A stretch of 64,000 bases of DNA from Paenibacillus xylanexedens. GTDB taxonomy: Bacteria; Bacillota; Bacilli; Paenibacillales; Paenibacillaceae. Shown here in pieces: positions 44,460 through 53,054 of the stretch. Where the stretch lies: positions 3,596,001-3,660,000 of the forward strand of contig NZ_CP018620.1 of assembly GCF_001908275.1 (NCBI RefSeq), in the 5' to 3' direction. The translations under genes and the position numbers were made by a program. The number at the start of each line of letters is the position of its first letter. Position 1 is the stretch's first letter. Below the pieces are notes generated by a model. It did no database searches and had not been told where the DNA came from. It worked only from the letters and a program-made list of their open reading frames with translations.

Positions 44460-45458
44460 ATGGTAGGTTTTATTAAAGGTTTCAAAGGGTGGACGATCAC
44501 ATTACTGCTCATGGGTTTAGTGATTTCAGGATGTAGTACAAATACCGCTACGAATGCGGAACAGACTCCTGCAACTGAAAGTGCAGCTTCTGGAGAAAAT
44601 ACTTCTGGATCTGAGACAGAGCCTGCGACACGGGTTGTACAGGATGAATTTGGAGATGTGACGATTCCGGTTCAACCACAGCGGATTGCTGGAATATATG
44701 TAGAAGATTATCTGAAGGCGCTCGATATTACACCTGTAGTACAGTGGTATCATCCTTTGTGGGGTGTACAGGATTATTTAGGACTGGATGTTCCGCAATT
44801 TGATACCACAGGGAGCATTGAAGCTTTGTTGGAATATGATCCGGATCTCATCATTGTAGATGGTGGAGTGGATATGGAGAAATATGAGATGTATTCCAAG
44901 GTGGCACCGACGTATCGCTTGCCTGAGAGCGTGTTGCAGGATTCGAATCAAATTTTGAAAACCATTGCCGATGTTGTGGGTAAACCGGAAAAGGGTGAAG
45001 AAGTTGCTACGGCATTCGGAGCCAAGGTTGCAGATGCTAAGGCGAAGTTGCAGGAAGCGGTTGGAGACGAGACCGTCGCAGTTGTCCGGCTGAATGTTAA
45101 CGATGATACACTGGCGTTGTTCGGTGTGAAGAATCGATTTACCGGATTTATTTATTCTGAGCTTGGTCTAACACCTCATCCTCTGGTTAGCAAGATGGAA
45201 GAATATCAGGAAATCTTGTCTGAGGAGGCCATCCCGCAACTTGATGCGGATCATCTTATTATTTTCCCTTCCAATGGAGAATGGTCATCCCCTGAGAACA
45301 AGGAAGCTTTGAAGGTACTTGACAGCAAGTTGTGGCAGTCGCTTCCGGCGGTTAAGAACAATCAGGTGTATATCATGGAAAGAGCACATTGGCAATCAGG
45401 TGCGATTACAGCGAATTCCATGAAAATTGATGATCTCTTGAAAAAAATGACTCCATAA
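44460..45458 (+). CDS. Iron-siderophore substrate-binding lipoprotein
   Basis: 332 residues from ATG 44460 behind GAAGGG. The signal sequence ends with the lipobox VISGC, followed by a Ser/Thr/Glu-rich linker and a FecB/FhuD fold (PQRIAGIYVEDYLKALDITP, YDPDLIIVDGG, DHLIIFPSNGEW). It resembles the C-terminal half of the adjacent AraC fusion along its length (ALxITPVVQWYHPLWG versus ALGVKPVLQCSHHSWG), so both probably recognise the same siderophore. It is monocistronic, with no permease nearby. Confidence 0.92.
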   Translation: MVGFIKGFKGWTITLLLMGLVISGCSTNTATNAEQTPATESAASGENTSGSETEPATRVVQDEFGDVTIPVQPQRIAGIYVEDYLKALDITPVVQWYHPLWGVQDYLGLDVPQFDTTGSIEALLEYDPDLIIVDGGVDMEKYEMYSKVAPTYRLPESVLQDSNQILKTIADVVGKPEKGEEVATAFGAKVADAKAKLQEAVGDETVAVVRLNVNDDTLALFGVKNRFTGFIYSELGLTPHPLVSKMEEYQEILSEEAIPQLDADHLIIFPSNGEWSSPENKEALKVLDSKLWQSLPAVKNNQVYIMERAHWQSGAITANSMKIDDLLKKMTP

Positions 45459-45528
45459 GTGAATCAATTTCATAAGACCTTAATCCATTTTTAGTGAGTC
45501 ATGAAATTGATTCGAGTATGATCCCATA

Positions 45529-45568
45529 AGAAAGTTCTTCAGTCAGGGTTGAAGAGCTTTCTTTTTTC
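45529..45568 (+). terminator. Terminator after the siderophore-binding gene
   Basis: AGAAAGTTCTTCA pairs with TGAAGAGCTTTCT (one mismatch), followed by TTTTTT. Confidence 0.85.
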
Positions 45569-45580
45569 GTATACACTATT

Positions 45581-45599
45581 TTAAATGATAATAATTCTC
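45581..45599. promoter_or_regulatory. Probable Fur box before the AraC-SBP sensor gene
   Basis: TTAAATGATAATAATTCTC matches the Fur consensus at 14 of 19 positions and lies 18 bp before ATG 45617. Confidence 0.65.
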
Positions 45600-45616
45600 A
45601 GTTAAGGACGATGAAC

Positions 45617-47281
45617 ATGTGCCACACCATAATACAACTGATCCCCAAGCCCTGGCTATGCTCACTTCAGCATATGGAATACGTAGATCACCATCAATCT
45701 CATATCGATAAACGTTTGCTATATAAAATATCATCTTCACACTCTATATTCGTTGTAACGTCTGGGAAGGGTTCAATAGTTTGCTCAGATCGGGAATCTC
45801 ATCTGGAAAAAGGAATGATTATGTTTGTTCCGTCTGGAACATCCGTTAAAATAGAAGGTTCGCCTTGGACAGAAAGTGAATTGCAGTACTATAAGCTTGA
45901 TCTGATGGTGGCTGAGTTTAAAGAAGAGACTTCGAACGCTTTGTCTAGAAGAAACACGGAGCAGCAGCAGGAACTTTCCCAAAGTCCAGATTCTCCGACA
46001 TTATTACCTCTTATGCAACTCAGCTACAGTCCGTGGAGTTCCTGTCTGGAAGCCTTGGAACAAATACTGCGTCAACAGATCACTAGCGATTGGATGGAGC
46101 AATGGGAGGTACAGCTTCGTTTTCAGGAGTGGTTCCGAGCCTTGCTTCGCCAGAGTGATCCCAAAACAGAAGCACCCGATGATCGTGCCCGTCTTCAAAG
46201 TTCAATTCGTTATATTGTCGACCATTATGATCAGACCATAACCGTGGATGAGCTCGCAGCAGATATTGGTCTAACAAGAGCCAGCTATACTCGGCAATTC
46301 AAAAAAATTACGGGCAAGCTTCCGCTTGATTATGTGAATACGGTTCGGCTTGAACGCTCGAAACAACTATTGCAGCTGACGGATGATCGCATCCATGAAA
46401 TTGCACAGAATGTGGGATTTAGCAGCGAGTATTATTTTGGTCGCCGATTTAAGCAATACGCTGGTATTTCACCTGGGTTATACCGCCGTCATCACCGTCA
46501 AGAGGTTCGAGTCTTTGCTCCGTATCTGGAGGACTTTGTGTTGGCTCTTGGCGTAAAACCCGTATTGCAATGTTCGCATCATTCCTGGGGCAGACAGCAA
46601 TATTTGGGGTTGGATGACGTACCTGAATTTGATGTGAGCCAGATGGATGCGCAGTTTAATCTAGGCAATGTACCTGATTTTATCATGCTGGATAAGGGAT
46701 ATGATCGATGGAATCTGGACCGCTTTGAGCAGGTAGCACCTACATTTTACGTAGATCATCTGGGGGAGGATTGGCGCTCTATTTTGAGATCGACCGCCGA
46801 TGTATTGGGAAAAGTGAATCGGGTTCAAGATGTAATTGGTGCGTATGAGGACAAGGCAATGGAAGCTAAGAGTCGGTTAGCACGTTATATGCGTGGTCAG
46901 ACGGTAGCTTTTTTGCGTATATCTGCTTCGGATATTACTCTCTATGGGGATCAGCAGGGTTACGTTGGGCCTGTAATTTATCAGGATCTTGGACTGACTC
47001 CGCACTCCCGTGTACAGCAATGGACAAGATACGAGCGGAGGATTTTCATTGGATTGGACCAGTTAAGTCAGCTTAATGCGGATCACTTGTTGATTACATT
47101 TGACACTGGAAATTCTGCCAAACCTGGAGATGAGCGCGAACTACTCGAAAGGAATGAATGGAAACGTCTGCCTGCGGTGAAGAGCGGCAATGTGTATGAG
47201 GTGGATTTCATGTCATGGATGAACTACGGTGTGATCTCTCATGGGAAGAAAATTGAGGATATATTGCGGTTTATGGCTTGA
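45617..47281 (+). CDS. Btr-like AraC regulator fused to a siderophore-binding domain
   Basis: 554 residues from ATG 45617 (AAGGA eight bases upstream; ATG 45611 also in frame). An N-terminal cupin-like region (about 1-110) and an AraC DNA-binding domain (about 195-295; VDELAADIGLTRASYTRQF, IHEIAQNVGFSSEYYFGRRF) join directly to a binding-protein domain (about 298-554) without a signal sequence. Btr of Bacillus subtilis has this design and activates siderophore uptake after binding bacillibactin. This protein is therefore a cytosolic siderophore sensor, likely activating the gene upstream. Confidence 0.9.
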   Translation: MCHTIIQLIPKPWLCSLQHMEYVDHHQSHIDKRLLYKISSSHSIFVVTSGKGSIVCSDRESHLEKGMIMFVPSGTSVKIEGSPWTESELQYYKLDLMVAEFKEETSNALSRRNTEQQQELSQSPDSPTLLPLMQLSYSPWSSCLEALEQILRQQITSDWMEQWEVQLRFQEWFRALLRQSDPKTEAPDDRARLQSSIRYIVDHYDQTITVDELAADIGLTRASYTRQFKKITGKLPLDYVNTVRLERSKQLLQLTDDRIHEIAQNVGFSSEYYFGRRFKQYAGISPGLYRRHHRQEVRVFAPYLEDFVLALGVKPVLQCSHHSWGRQQYLGLDDVPEFDVSQMDAQFNLGNVPDFIMLDKGYDRWNLDRFEQVAPTFYVDHLGEDWRSILRSTADVLGKVNRVQDVIGAYEDKAMEAKSRLARYMRGQTVAFLRISASDITLYGDQQGYVGPVIYQDLGLTPHSRVQQWTRYERRIFIGLDQLSQLNADHLLITFDTGNSAKPGDERELLERNEWKRLPAVKSGNVYEVDFMSWMNYGVISHGKKIEDILRFMA

Positions 47282-47509
47282 TAATGAATGGTCTGTGAGA
47301 TGTTTTTTGAAAAAATCAAGAAAAAGAAAACCATATAACTTTCAAAGCTATCAAAATTTTGTAATGTAATTCACAGGCACTCTATGAATCTACTGGTATT
47401 ATCCTTTTTTAATCAATAATCTGTTTGTTTAATAGACTAAATAAAGGAATTTCAATTAGATTGAGGAATATCTTATAACAGATAGGATATAACCTAAAGG
47501 AGCAGATTA

Positions 47510-47740
47510 ATGATCAAGGATAAAATTCCAATTTGGTTCTGGTGTACCTCGGTAGTAGTTGTCATTATGCTAGTATATAACTTGTTTCAAGTAGATTCTC
47601 GTATTAACATGCTTGCACTAGGCATTCTAAATATTGCTAATGCCATTCGGATGTGGAAGAAATATCGGAACTCAGCAATTATATTTTTGATAATAGGTGT
47701 TCTTTGTGCAGTTTTATTTTTCAAATATCTATATCAATAA
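47510..47740 (+). CDS. Small two-helix membrane protein of unknown function
   Basis: 76 residues, ATG 47510 behind AAAGGAG. Two hydrophobic segments (about 7-25 and 54-73) flank a short polar loop. Function is unknown. It lies directly before the insertion sequence. The 228 bp between it and the AraC fusion show no other gene. Confidence 0.65.
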   Translation: MIKDKIPIWFWCTSVVVVIMLVYNLFQVDSRINMLALGILNIANAIRMWKKYRNSAIIFLIIGVLCAVLFFKYLYQ

Positions 47741-47854
47741 TCATATTGAAGCCTGACCGTCATCTATATGTGGTATTATCCCCTTTAAGTAGACACTAAA
47801 AAAAAACTTCATGTTATCATGGAGGTTCAAGTGATACTTGGAGGGGATATTTTT

Positions 47855-48175
47855 ATGGCGAAAAAAGGGCAAACATTTCAGACATATACGGAAGAATTCA
47901 AATTGAATGCAGTTAGATCCTATGTCGAAGGTTCTTCAAGTTACAAGGTGGTTGCTGAGCGCGAGGGGATTCGAAACTGTTCACAACTGAAGGTGTGGGT
48001 GAAAAAGTGGAAAAACGGGGAAGCGTTCGATGAGCGAAAAAACAGTGTGCCCAATCCACTGAAGGGACGTCCCCGTAAAGCCTTTGGCAGCGTGGAGGAA
48101 GAACGAGACTATCTTCAAGCACAGGTGGATTATTTAAAAAAGCGGTATCCAAATCTAGTAAAGGAGAAGCGCTGA
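47855..48175 (+). CDS. IS3-family transposase OrfA
   Basis: 106 residues from ATG 47855 behind GGAGGGG. It has the HTH of IS3 OrfA (TEEFKLNAVRSYVEG, YKVVAEREGI, LKVWVKKW) and a C-terminal leucine-zipper-like stretch (VEEERDYLQAQVDYLKKRY). It binds the IS ends and is fused to OrfB by -1 frameshifting. Confidence 0.92.
   Translation: MAKKGQTFQTYTEEFKLNAVRSYVEGSSSYKVVAEREGIRNCSQLKVWVKKWKNGEAFDERKNSVPNPLKGRPRKAFGSVEEERDYLQAQVDYLKKRYPNLVKEKR
48136..48142 (+). other. Programmed -1 frameshift heptamer A_AAA_AAG
   Basis: In the OrfA frame the codons read TTA AAA AAG, the classical IS3 slippery site. A one-base slip back joins OrfA to the OrfB frame, producing the full transposase OrfAB. Confidence 0.8.
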
Positions 48176-48207
48176 GCCAACGGGAGAACTACGATATCAT
48201 AGATGAA

Positions 48208-49035
48208 TTGCGCTGCTCGCATGACATTACACGCCTATTATCGATTACAGGAATACCCCGTTCCAGTTACTACAAATGGCGAGCAACACAGCCGCAGCGA
48301 GATGCAAGACAAGACCGTGACCGTGAGATCAAAGAACACATGATGGCTATTCATTTTGAAAACCGAGAGTTTGGTTATCCTCGTATGACAACGGCGCTCT
48401 GGGAGTCTGGCCTGAACGTGAATCACAAGAAAGTATATCGAATCATGCGGGAACTATCGATCCAATCAGTGATTCGCAAGAAGCGGAAGAAGTCCAGCTA
48501 TACGCCATCTGTGATCTATCCGAATCGCCTAAAGCGCCAATTTCATGCTACAGCACCCCAGCAAAAAATGGTGACGGATATTACCTATATTTCGGATGGG
48601 AATTCATTCGTTTACCTGTCCGTGATTCAAGACTTGTTCAACAACGAGATTGTAGCTTGGCAGTTATCTAAACGGAACGATGTTCAGCTCGTATTGGATA
48701 CGGTGGAACAATGGACACAAAAAAGAGACGTTTCAGAAGCCGTGCTCCATTCGGATCAGGGCTTCCAATATACGTCTCAGGCGTACAACACACGATTAGA
48801 AGCATTCGGCATTAAGGGCAGCCACTCTCGCAAAGCAACCTGCCTGGATAACGCATGCATCGAATCCTTCTTTTCGCATCTCAAGACAGAGAAGCTGTAC
48901 CTTAATCAGTGTAATTCAGAAGTAGAGATTCGACAAGCCGTGGAAGATTATATGTACAATTACAATTACCGACGTTTTCAAGCCAAACTCAAACAGCGCG
49001 CACCGATTGAATATCGATGCGCGCTGGCAGCATAG
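48208..49035 (+). CDS. IS3-family transposase OrfB (DDE integrase domain)
   Basis: Open in the -1 frame relative to OrfA; the TTG at 48208 is nominal, since translation normally enters by frameshift from OrfA. The rve core shows the catalytic triad: Asp in VTDITYIS, Asp in HSDQGFQY and Glu in NACIESFFS. The N-terminal HTH_21-type region (FGYPRMTTALW) is present. It ends 11 bp before the right inverted repeat. All catalytic residues are kept. Confidence 0.92.
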   Translation: MRCSHDITRLLSITGIPRSSYYKWRATQPQRDARQDRDREIKEHMMAIHFENREFGYPRMTTALWESGLNVNHKKVYRIMRELSIQSVIRKKRKKSSYTPSVIYPNRLKRQFHATAPQQKMVTDITYISDGNSFVYLSVIQDLFNNEIVAWQLSKRNDVQLVLDTVEQWTQKRDVSEAVLHSDQGFQYTSQAYNTRLEAFGIKGSHSRKATCLDNACIESFFSHLKTEKLYLNQCNSEVEIRQAVEDYMYNYNYRRFQAKLKQRAPIEYRCALAA

Positions 49036-49071
49036 CTTTTTTCATCTGTCTACTTGACAGGGGTATGACCA

Positions 49072-49345
49072 GTCTTTTTAGTTTCAGAGATTAGAACAAT
49101 GAAGGAATCATAATGAGCGACAAATGACAAAAATATCTTGTGTGTGGAACAGTCGGAACAGATCGAGTGCCAGTTGATGGAGTGAAATTTCTGTTCGCCA
49201 TCTGCTAAAAAATATTGACCAGCCGTGTGCGCTGAACGAAATCTATTACTAGCGCGTATTGTTCAACGTTGTCTGGACCTTTCAAGAAATTAGGGACGCG
49301 CATATTATTCCCAAGATTGAGGATATACAGCGGTTTATTGCTTGA
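49072..49345 (+). pseudogene. Degraded remnant of an AraC-SBP (Btr-like) gene 3' end
   Basis: The last ~33 bases (49313-49345) read KIEDIQRFIA-stop and match the end of the gene at 45617 (KIEDILRFMA-stop) at nearly every base over ATTGAGGATATA...GCGGTTTAT.GCTTGAT. Upstream, a partly open frame (LLKNIDQPCALNEIYY, then a stop) is not recognisable. It looks like the tail of another copy, eroded, to the right of the insertion sequence. No live gene lies in 49072-49462. Confidence 0.5.
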
Positions 49346-49462
49346 TGGATGGGTTTTGAATAACAAACAGGCTGGATTCAACATCGGAGAAAAGGAAAAT
49401 ATTATAACATTCCATTTTAATGTATAATATAGGAAAAATAGAATTGGAGAAAGGAACTTCCT

Positions 49463-49780
49463 ATGCGTAAAAAAATCTTGCCCGTACTTTTAGTAGTAGC
49501 TGTTATTGGGATGATTCCTGTTACAGTAATATCGACGACTACGGTTGCGAAATCGCATGAAATTTCGGGTGAAGATCTTCCTGAAAGCTTAAGATATGAC
49601 TCTAATCATCCAGATATAATTTATGTGAAGGATTGCGGGGTCTTCGAGAAAGTTGATTCGAGTTTAGTAGATTACGGCGAAGAAGAAGTTGTGTTCGATG
49701 ATGTACAAAAGGTAACAGATAAAACGAATGTAATTGTTGCTTATGATGCAACTTACGTCAAAAAAGGTGAATGGGAATAG
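49463..49780 (+). CDS. Small secreted or membrane-anchored protein of unknown function
   Basis: 105 residues, ATG 49463 behind GGAGAAAGG. A hydrophobic N-terminal segment (about 5-28) is a signal peptide or anchor. The rest is acidic, with IIYVKDCGVFEKVDSS and a single Cys. I do not recognise it. Confidence 0.65.
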   Translation: MRKKILPVLLVVAVIGMIPVTVISTTTVAKSHEISGEDLPESLRYDSNHPDIIYVKDCGVFEKVDSSLVDYGEEEVVFDDVQKVTDKTNVIVAYDATYVKKGEWE

Positions 49781-49805
49781 CCCATGCAATAGATTTATAA
49801 TATGG

Positions 49806-49841
49806 AGCGCAAGGAGAGTTTTATTCTTCTTGGGCTTTTTC
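49806..49841 (+). terminator. Terminator-like hairpin after the small secreted protein gene
   Basis: AGCGCAAGGAGA pairs imperfectly with TCTTCTTGGGCT, followed by TTTTTC. Confidence 0.55.
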
Positions 49842-49877
49842 TCTGACGTTTGAGGTAAGTGAATACTAAAAAAATGA

Positions 49878-49917
49878 GAATCTCCTTCAGCTTAGGCTGG
49901 ATGAGCTTCTTTTTTTG
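49878..49917 (+). terminator. Second terminator-like hairpin
   Basis: GAATCTCCTTCAGC pairs imperfectly with GCTGGATGAGCTTC, followed by TTTTTTT. It is similar in form to the hairpin at 45529. It has no gene of its own and may be left from the lost gene copy. Confidence 0.6.
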
Positions 49918-50038
49918 CTTACTTTGACGATGAATGAGCCAATGCAACTACTCGAAAGACTTGTTTCATCTTATTTTAGTGTAGCTGCTGAATCGTTTGT
50001 ATGCCCTCAATTGCCTGGAACTTGATTCGAATCATGAA

Positions 50039-51364
50039 TTAGCGATCTAAATCCATTGACATGTGTTGAGTGTGGCGACGAAGACCTAGCGTTACGAGTA
50101 GATAAATACAGGTCAGGACAGCCGATACAGCACTGCTGATCCAGATTCGTTCAAGCCCCGAAAAAGATGAAAGCATCTGCAACAAAAATTGAGCGATCCA
50201 TCCCCCCAGTGTGATAAGAGGAAGTGCAATGCCGTGTGTACGCTTGTGAATTAAAGTCAGTAGCAGCATGGGACCAAGCATGCAAGCATGCAATGATCCG
50301 AACAAATACAGGATTTGAATTGGCGTCATCGACACGGAAAGGGAAATGATGGTTGCTATAAACATGGCCATGCAAATGATGATGTTCCGGGTACGTTTTT
50401 CACCGGAGTTGGCAAGGTTGAATTGTTCCATACATAATTTCAGAACGGCTTGAAACCGGCTCATATAGGACACCGTGAACATCAGGATTAGACATATAAT
50501 CAACATTCCAAACAAAACGGGTGAATGGGTTATGGACAATAGCGGATAGATCAGAGACGGTATATTTGCCAGCCCACCAGAATGAATGGAGACCATCACG
50601 AGCAGTAGAAAAGCCATTAGCACCGTAGCATACATCATGCCTGACATCATAAATACTGGCACAATTTTGGATCGTTCGATGTGAAATAGACGCTGCCAGG
50701 TAGCCGGATCAGCAATAACCTGTCCCAGACCAACCAATACACCAGTTAAGATAAAAAGCAGTGCAGAATGGTTGTCGATCACCAGCATATAAGGATGATA
50801 CAGGCGAATTCCAGAGTAAACTGGGTCAACACCTTGTCGGATAAAATAAAACAAAGGAAACATGATGGCAACGCTGAAAGTCAGAATGACTTGGGGAATA
50901 GCCAATGTATAGAGTGTCTGTAATCCAATAAAACCTGCAAGTAAAGAGCAGATGACGATAAAAGCCGTTCGCCCAGCAACTTCGGGAAGACCGAATAATT
51001 GATGAAAGAAGAATCCGGATACCATTCCTTGCAGGAGCACCGTTTCCAGAAGCAGTATCGCAAACAATCCTGTCATCAAACGAGCACCTGAAGGTGTCAG
51101 TTTGGCTGTCAGCCATTGACTCATTGTTGCCGCATCACCGGAGTGGCTTCGCACATATTTACCCAGCCATCCAAATAACATCAGCGCGAGGGCTGTAGCG
51201 AGAGAGTACCCCAAAGTGCCGTACAAGCCATAACGCATCAATGCTTCAGGCGAATCTACAATGTTGAGGCCGGTGAGCCATCTTCCAAGCAACGCAATAG
51301 TTCCAAGTCCAATACCCAGTTTGACAGGCGCCGCCAAATTGTCGCGGAAATGATTGTAACGCAT
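50039..51364 (-). CDS. Sodium:solute symporter-like membrane protein
   Basis: 441 residues from the ATG at 51364 (GAAGAGGAA upstream), with about 12-13 hydrophobic segments. The pattern resembles the SSS/LeuT-fold family, such as GVLVGLGQVIADPATWQRLF followed by a long membrane segment. It is preceded one base away by a YesN-type regulator, so kinase, regulator and symporter form one leftward operon. The substrate is unknown; the protein may also serve as a sensor subunit. Confidence 0.75.
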   Translation of the reverse strand: MRYNHFRDNLAAPVKLGIGLGTIALLGRWLTGLNIVDSPEALMRYGLYGTLGYSLATALALMLFGWLGKYVRSHSGDAATMSQWLTAKLTPSGARLMTGLFAILLLETVLLQGMVSGFFFHQLFGLPEVAGRTAFIVICSLLAGFIGLQTLYTLAIPQVILTFSVAIMFPLFYFIRQGVDPVYSGIRLYHPYMLVIDNHSALLFILTGVLVGLGQVIADPATWQRLFHIERSKIVPVFMMSGMMYATVLMAFLLLVMVSIHSGGLANIPSLIYPLLSITHSPVLFGMLIICLILMFTVSYMSRFQAVLKLCMEQFNLANSGEKRTRNIIICMAMFIATIISLSVSMTPIQILYLFGSLHACMLGPMLLLTLIHKRTHGIALPLITLGGWIAQFLLQMLSSFSGLERIWISSAVSAVLTCIYLLVTLGLRRHTQHMSMDLDR

Positions 51365-51365
51365 C

Positions 51366-52064
51366 TTAATTCCTCTTCTCACGGAACTTTTTGGGTGGCA
51401 TCCCCACATGTTTATGGAATTGTGTGCAGAAGTAGTGCTGGCTGTTAAAGCCACACCGCTCAGCAACGTCAGCAATATTCAAATCTGAATGACGGTGAAG
51501 GAGCTGTTTGGCGTACTCCATTCGCAATTGATTCAGATATTCAGAGAAAGAGATGCCTACTTCTTCATGGAAGAGTCGGCTCAGATAGGTTGGATTCATG
51601 TGAACAGCTGAGGCGAGCCCGGAGAGATTGATTTTTCCTGAAAACTGTTTTTGCATAATCTGGAGTGCTTCCTGAATGACTTTGGACTGCACGGCTGGCG
51701 AGGCATTATGATCAAACTCATGCAGTACTTCGAGCAATTCCTGTTCAATGACGGGCTTGGTGATGTAATCCATAACTTTCAGCTTGATTGATTGACGAGC
51801 GTATTGAAAGTTGTGGTGTGCAGAGATCATGATAATATGAATTTCGGGGTGAAGACGGCGCAGGTCCTCGGCAACGAGCAGACCGGATTTGCCAGGGAGA
51901 TTGATATCGAGCAGGGCGAGTTGAATCTGTACTTCTTGTCCAATCGATGTGGCTTGTGTTCCATCGGCAGCTTTGTAGAGACGCCAGAAAGGAAATTGAG
52001 GCTGAATTAGAAATTCCAGCTGCTCCAGTTCCAGAGGCTCGTCATCAACCAGCAATACATTCAT
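51366..52064 (-). CDS. YesN/AraC-type response regulator
   Basis: 232 residues. The receiver domain has VDDEP, the phospho-acceptor Asp in LALLDINLPG, Ser-Ala in MISAHH and the Lys in ITKP. The AraC DNA-binding domain (about 135-230) has LSGLASAVHMNPTYLSRLF and IADVAERCGFNSQHYFCTQF. It is paired with the LytS-type kinase upstream. Its targets are probably the symporter and perhaps the adjacent transporter and amidohydrolase genes (inference). Confidence 0.93.
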   Translation of the reverse strand: MNVLLVDDEPLELEQLEFLIQPQFPFWRLYKAADGTQATSIGQEVQIQLALLDINLPGKSGLLVAEDLRRLHPEIHIIMISAHHNFQYARQSIKLKVMDYITKPVIEQELLEVLHEFDHNASPAVQSKVIQEALQIMQKQFSGKINLSGLASAVHMNPTYLSRLFHEEVGISFSEYLNQLRMEYAKQLLHRHSDLNIADVAERCGFNSQHYFCTQFHKHVGMPPKKFREKRN

Positions 52065-52103
52065 GATGAAGTCCCCCTATTCGTGATGTATCGTTCTCCA
52101 TAA

Positions 52104-52868
52104 TTAATGAGCTTTCAATATCTCTTCTTGGGTATAGGGCCAACGGACCTCAACGACAGCTCCTTCTTGTGGTCCCGCTGATAAGCTTAGAGAACTCTCC
52201 TCACCAAAAAAAATATGAAGTCGCTTTCTGATATTTTCCAGCCCATGTCCTTGAATCATTTCAGCTGAGGATATTGGTTTGAGACCCACACCATTATCGA
52301 TTACGGTTAGCAACACTTGCTGTCGACTTCGAAGACAACGGATGGTTAACTCGACAGGGCCCATTTTTGGTTCAAGTCCATGTTTGAACGCATTTTCTAC
52401 AATGGTTTGAAGCACAAAGGGAGGGATATAAGCATCAAGCACATTCTCATCGTATTCCGTGACAAGTCGCAAGCGTTCACCAAACCGCAGATGCTGAATC
52501 TCCAGATAATGACCGGTATAACGAATCTCTTCTTCCAGACGAATCATGGGCTCATCGGTATTGTACTTGAATTTGAGGAATTTGGAGAAAACCTCAAGTG
52601 CACCGACAACCTGTTCGGTACGACGTAGTCTGGCGAGACTGAGAATGACGTTGAGGGTGTTAAACATAAAGTGAGGCTGGATCTGTTGACTGAGCTGTAC
52701 ATACAGTGATTTTTGGAACTCTTTCTCCAACTCGATCTGTTTTTTTTGCATCCGAAGCAAGTCCAGCTGTTTCTCGAAAAAAAACAAAATCAATAGAGCA
52801 ATCGCCCCCACAATGGGAGCGATTATGAATATTAGGACGATGAGGGTAAATTGATCAAGATTAATCAT
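52104..52868 (-). CDS. LytS/YehU-type sensor histidine kinase
   Basis: 254 residues; GGAGG precedes the ATG. One N-terminal membrane segment (about 7-31) and a coiled linker lead to the His_kinase motif QIQPHFMFNTLN and the ATPase boxes ENAFKHGLEP and GVGLKP with GHGLENIRKR. It is unusually short, with no input domain, so it may sense through a partner such as the symporter encoded in the same operon, as in Bts-like or Cbr-like systems (inference). Confidence 0.92.
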   Translation of the reverse strand: MINLDQFTLIVLIFIIAPIVGAIALLILFFFEKQLDLLRMQKKQIELEKEFQKSLYVQLSQQIQPHFMFNTLNVILSLARLRRTEQVVGALEVFSKFLKFKYNTDEPMIRLEEEIRYTGHYLEIQHLRFGERLRLVTEYDENVLDAYIPPFVLQTIVENAFKHGLEPKMGPVELTIRCLRSRQQVLLTVIDNGVGLKPISSAEMIQGHGLENIRKRLHIFFGEESSLSLSAGPQEGAVVEVRWPYTQEEILKAH

Positions 52869-53054
52869 GATGGTCCTCCATGCTAAATGCTAACATTGGG
52901 TGTCTATTGAATCTGATAGAGCCATCCGTAAATCATAAAACTTATTAAAATATGAAGTTGAAAGGGAAATGTATTGTCATCTTAATTTATTTTGGTAAGT
53001 GATTCAATAGAGGGCAAGCAGTTTGTAAATGGTGCCCAAAAAAGCTTCATGATT

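Larger units (their letters stand above)
47771..49071 (+). mobile_element. Intact IS3-family insertion sequence (1301 bp)
   Basis: Terminal inverted repeats of 25 bp (47771-47795 and 49047-49071, about 19 matches, outer TGGT and inner AAGTAGACA) bound two overlapping transposase frames with a slippery heptamer. No clear target-site duplication is visible at the ends. All parts look intact, so it may be active. Confidence 0.9.

Noticed and set aside
47759..49083. Target-site duplication around the IS3 element
   Set aside because: Flanking bases (ending ATG on the left, starting GTC on the right) do not match over 3-4 bases, so none can be claimed.
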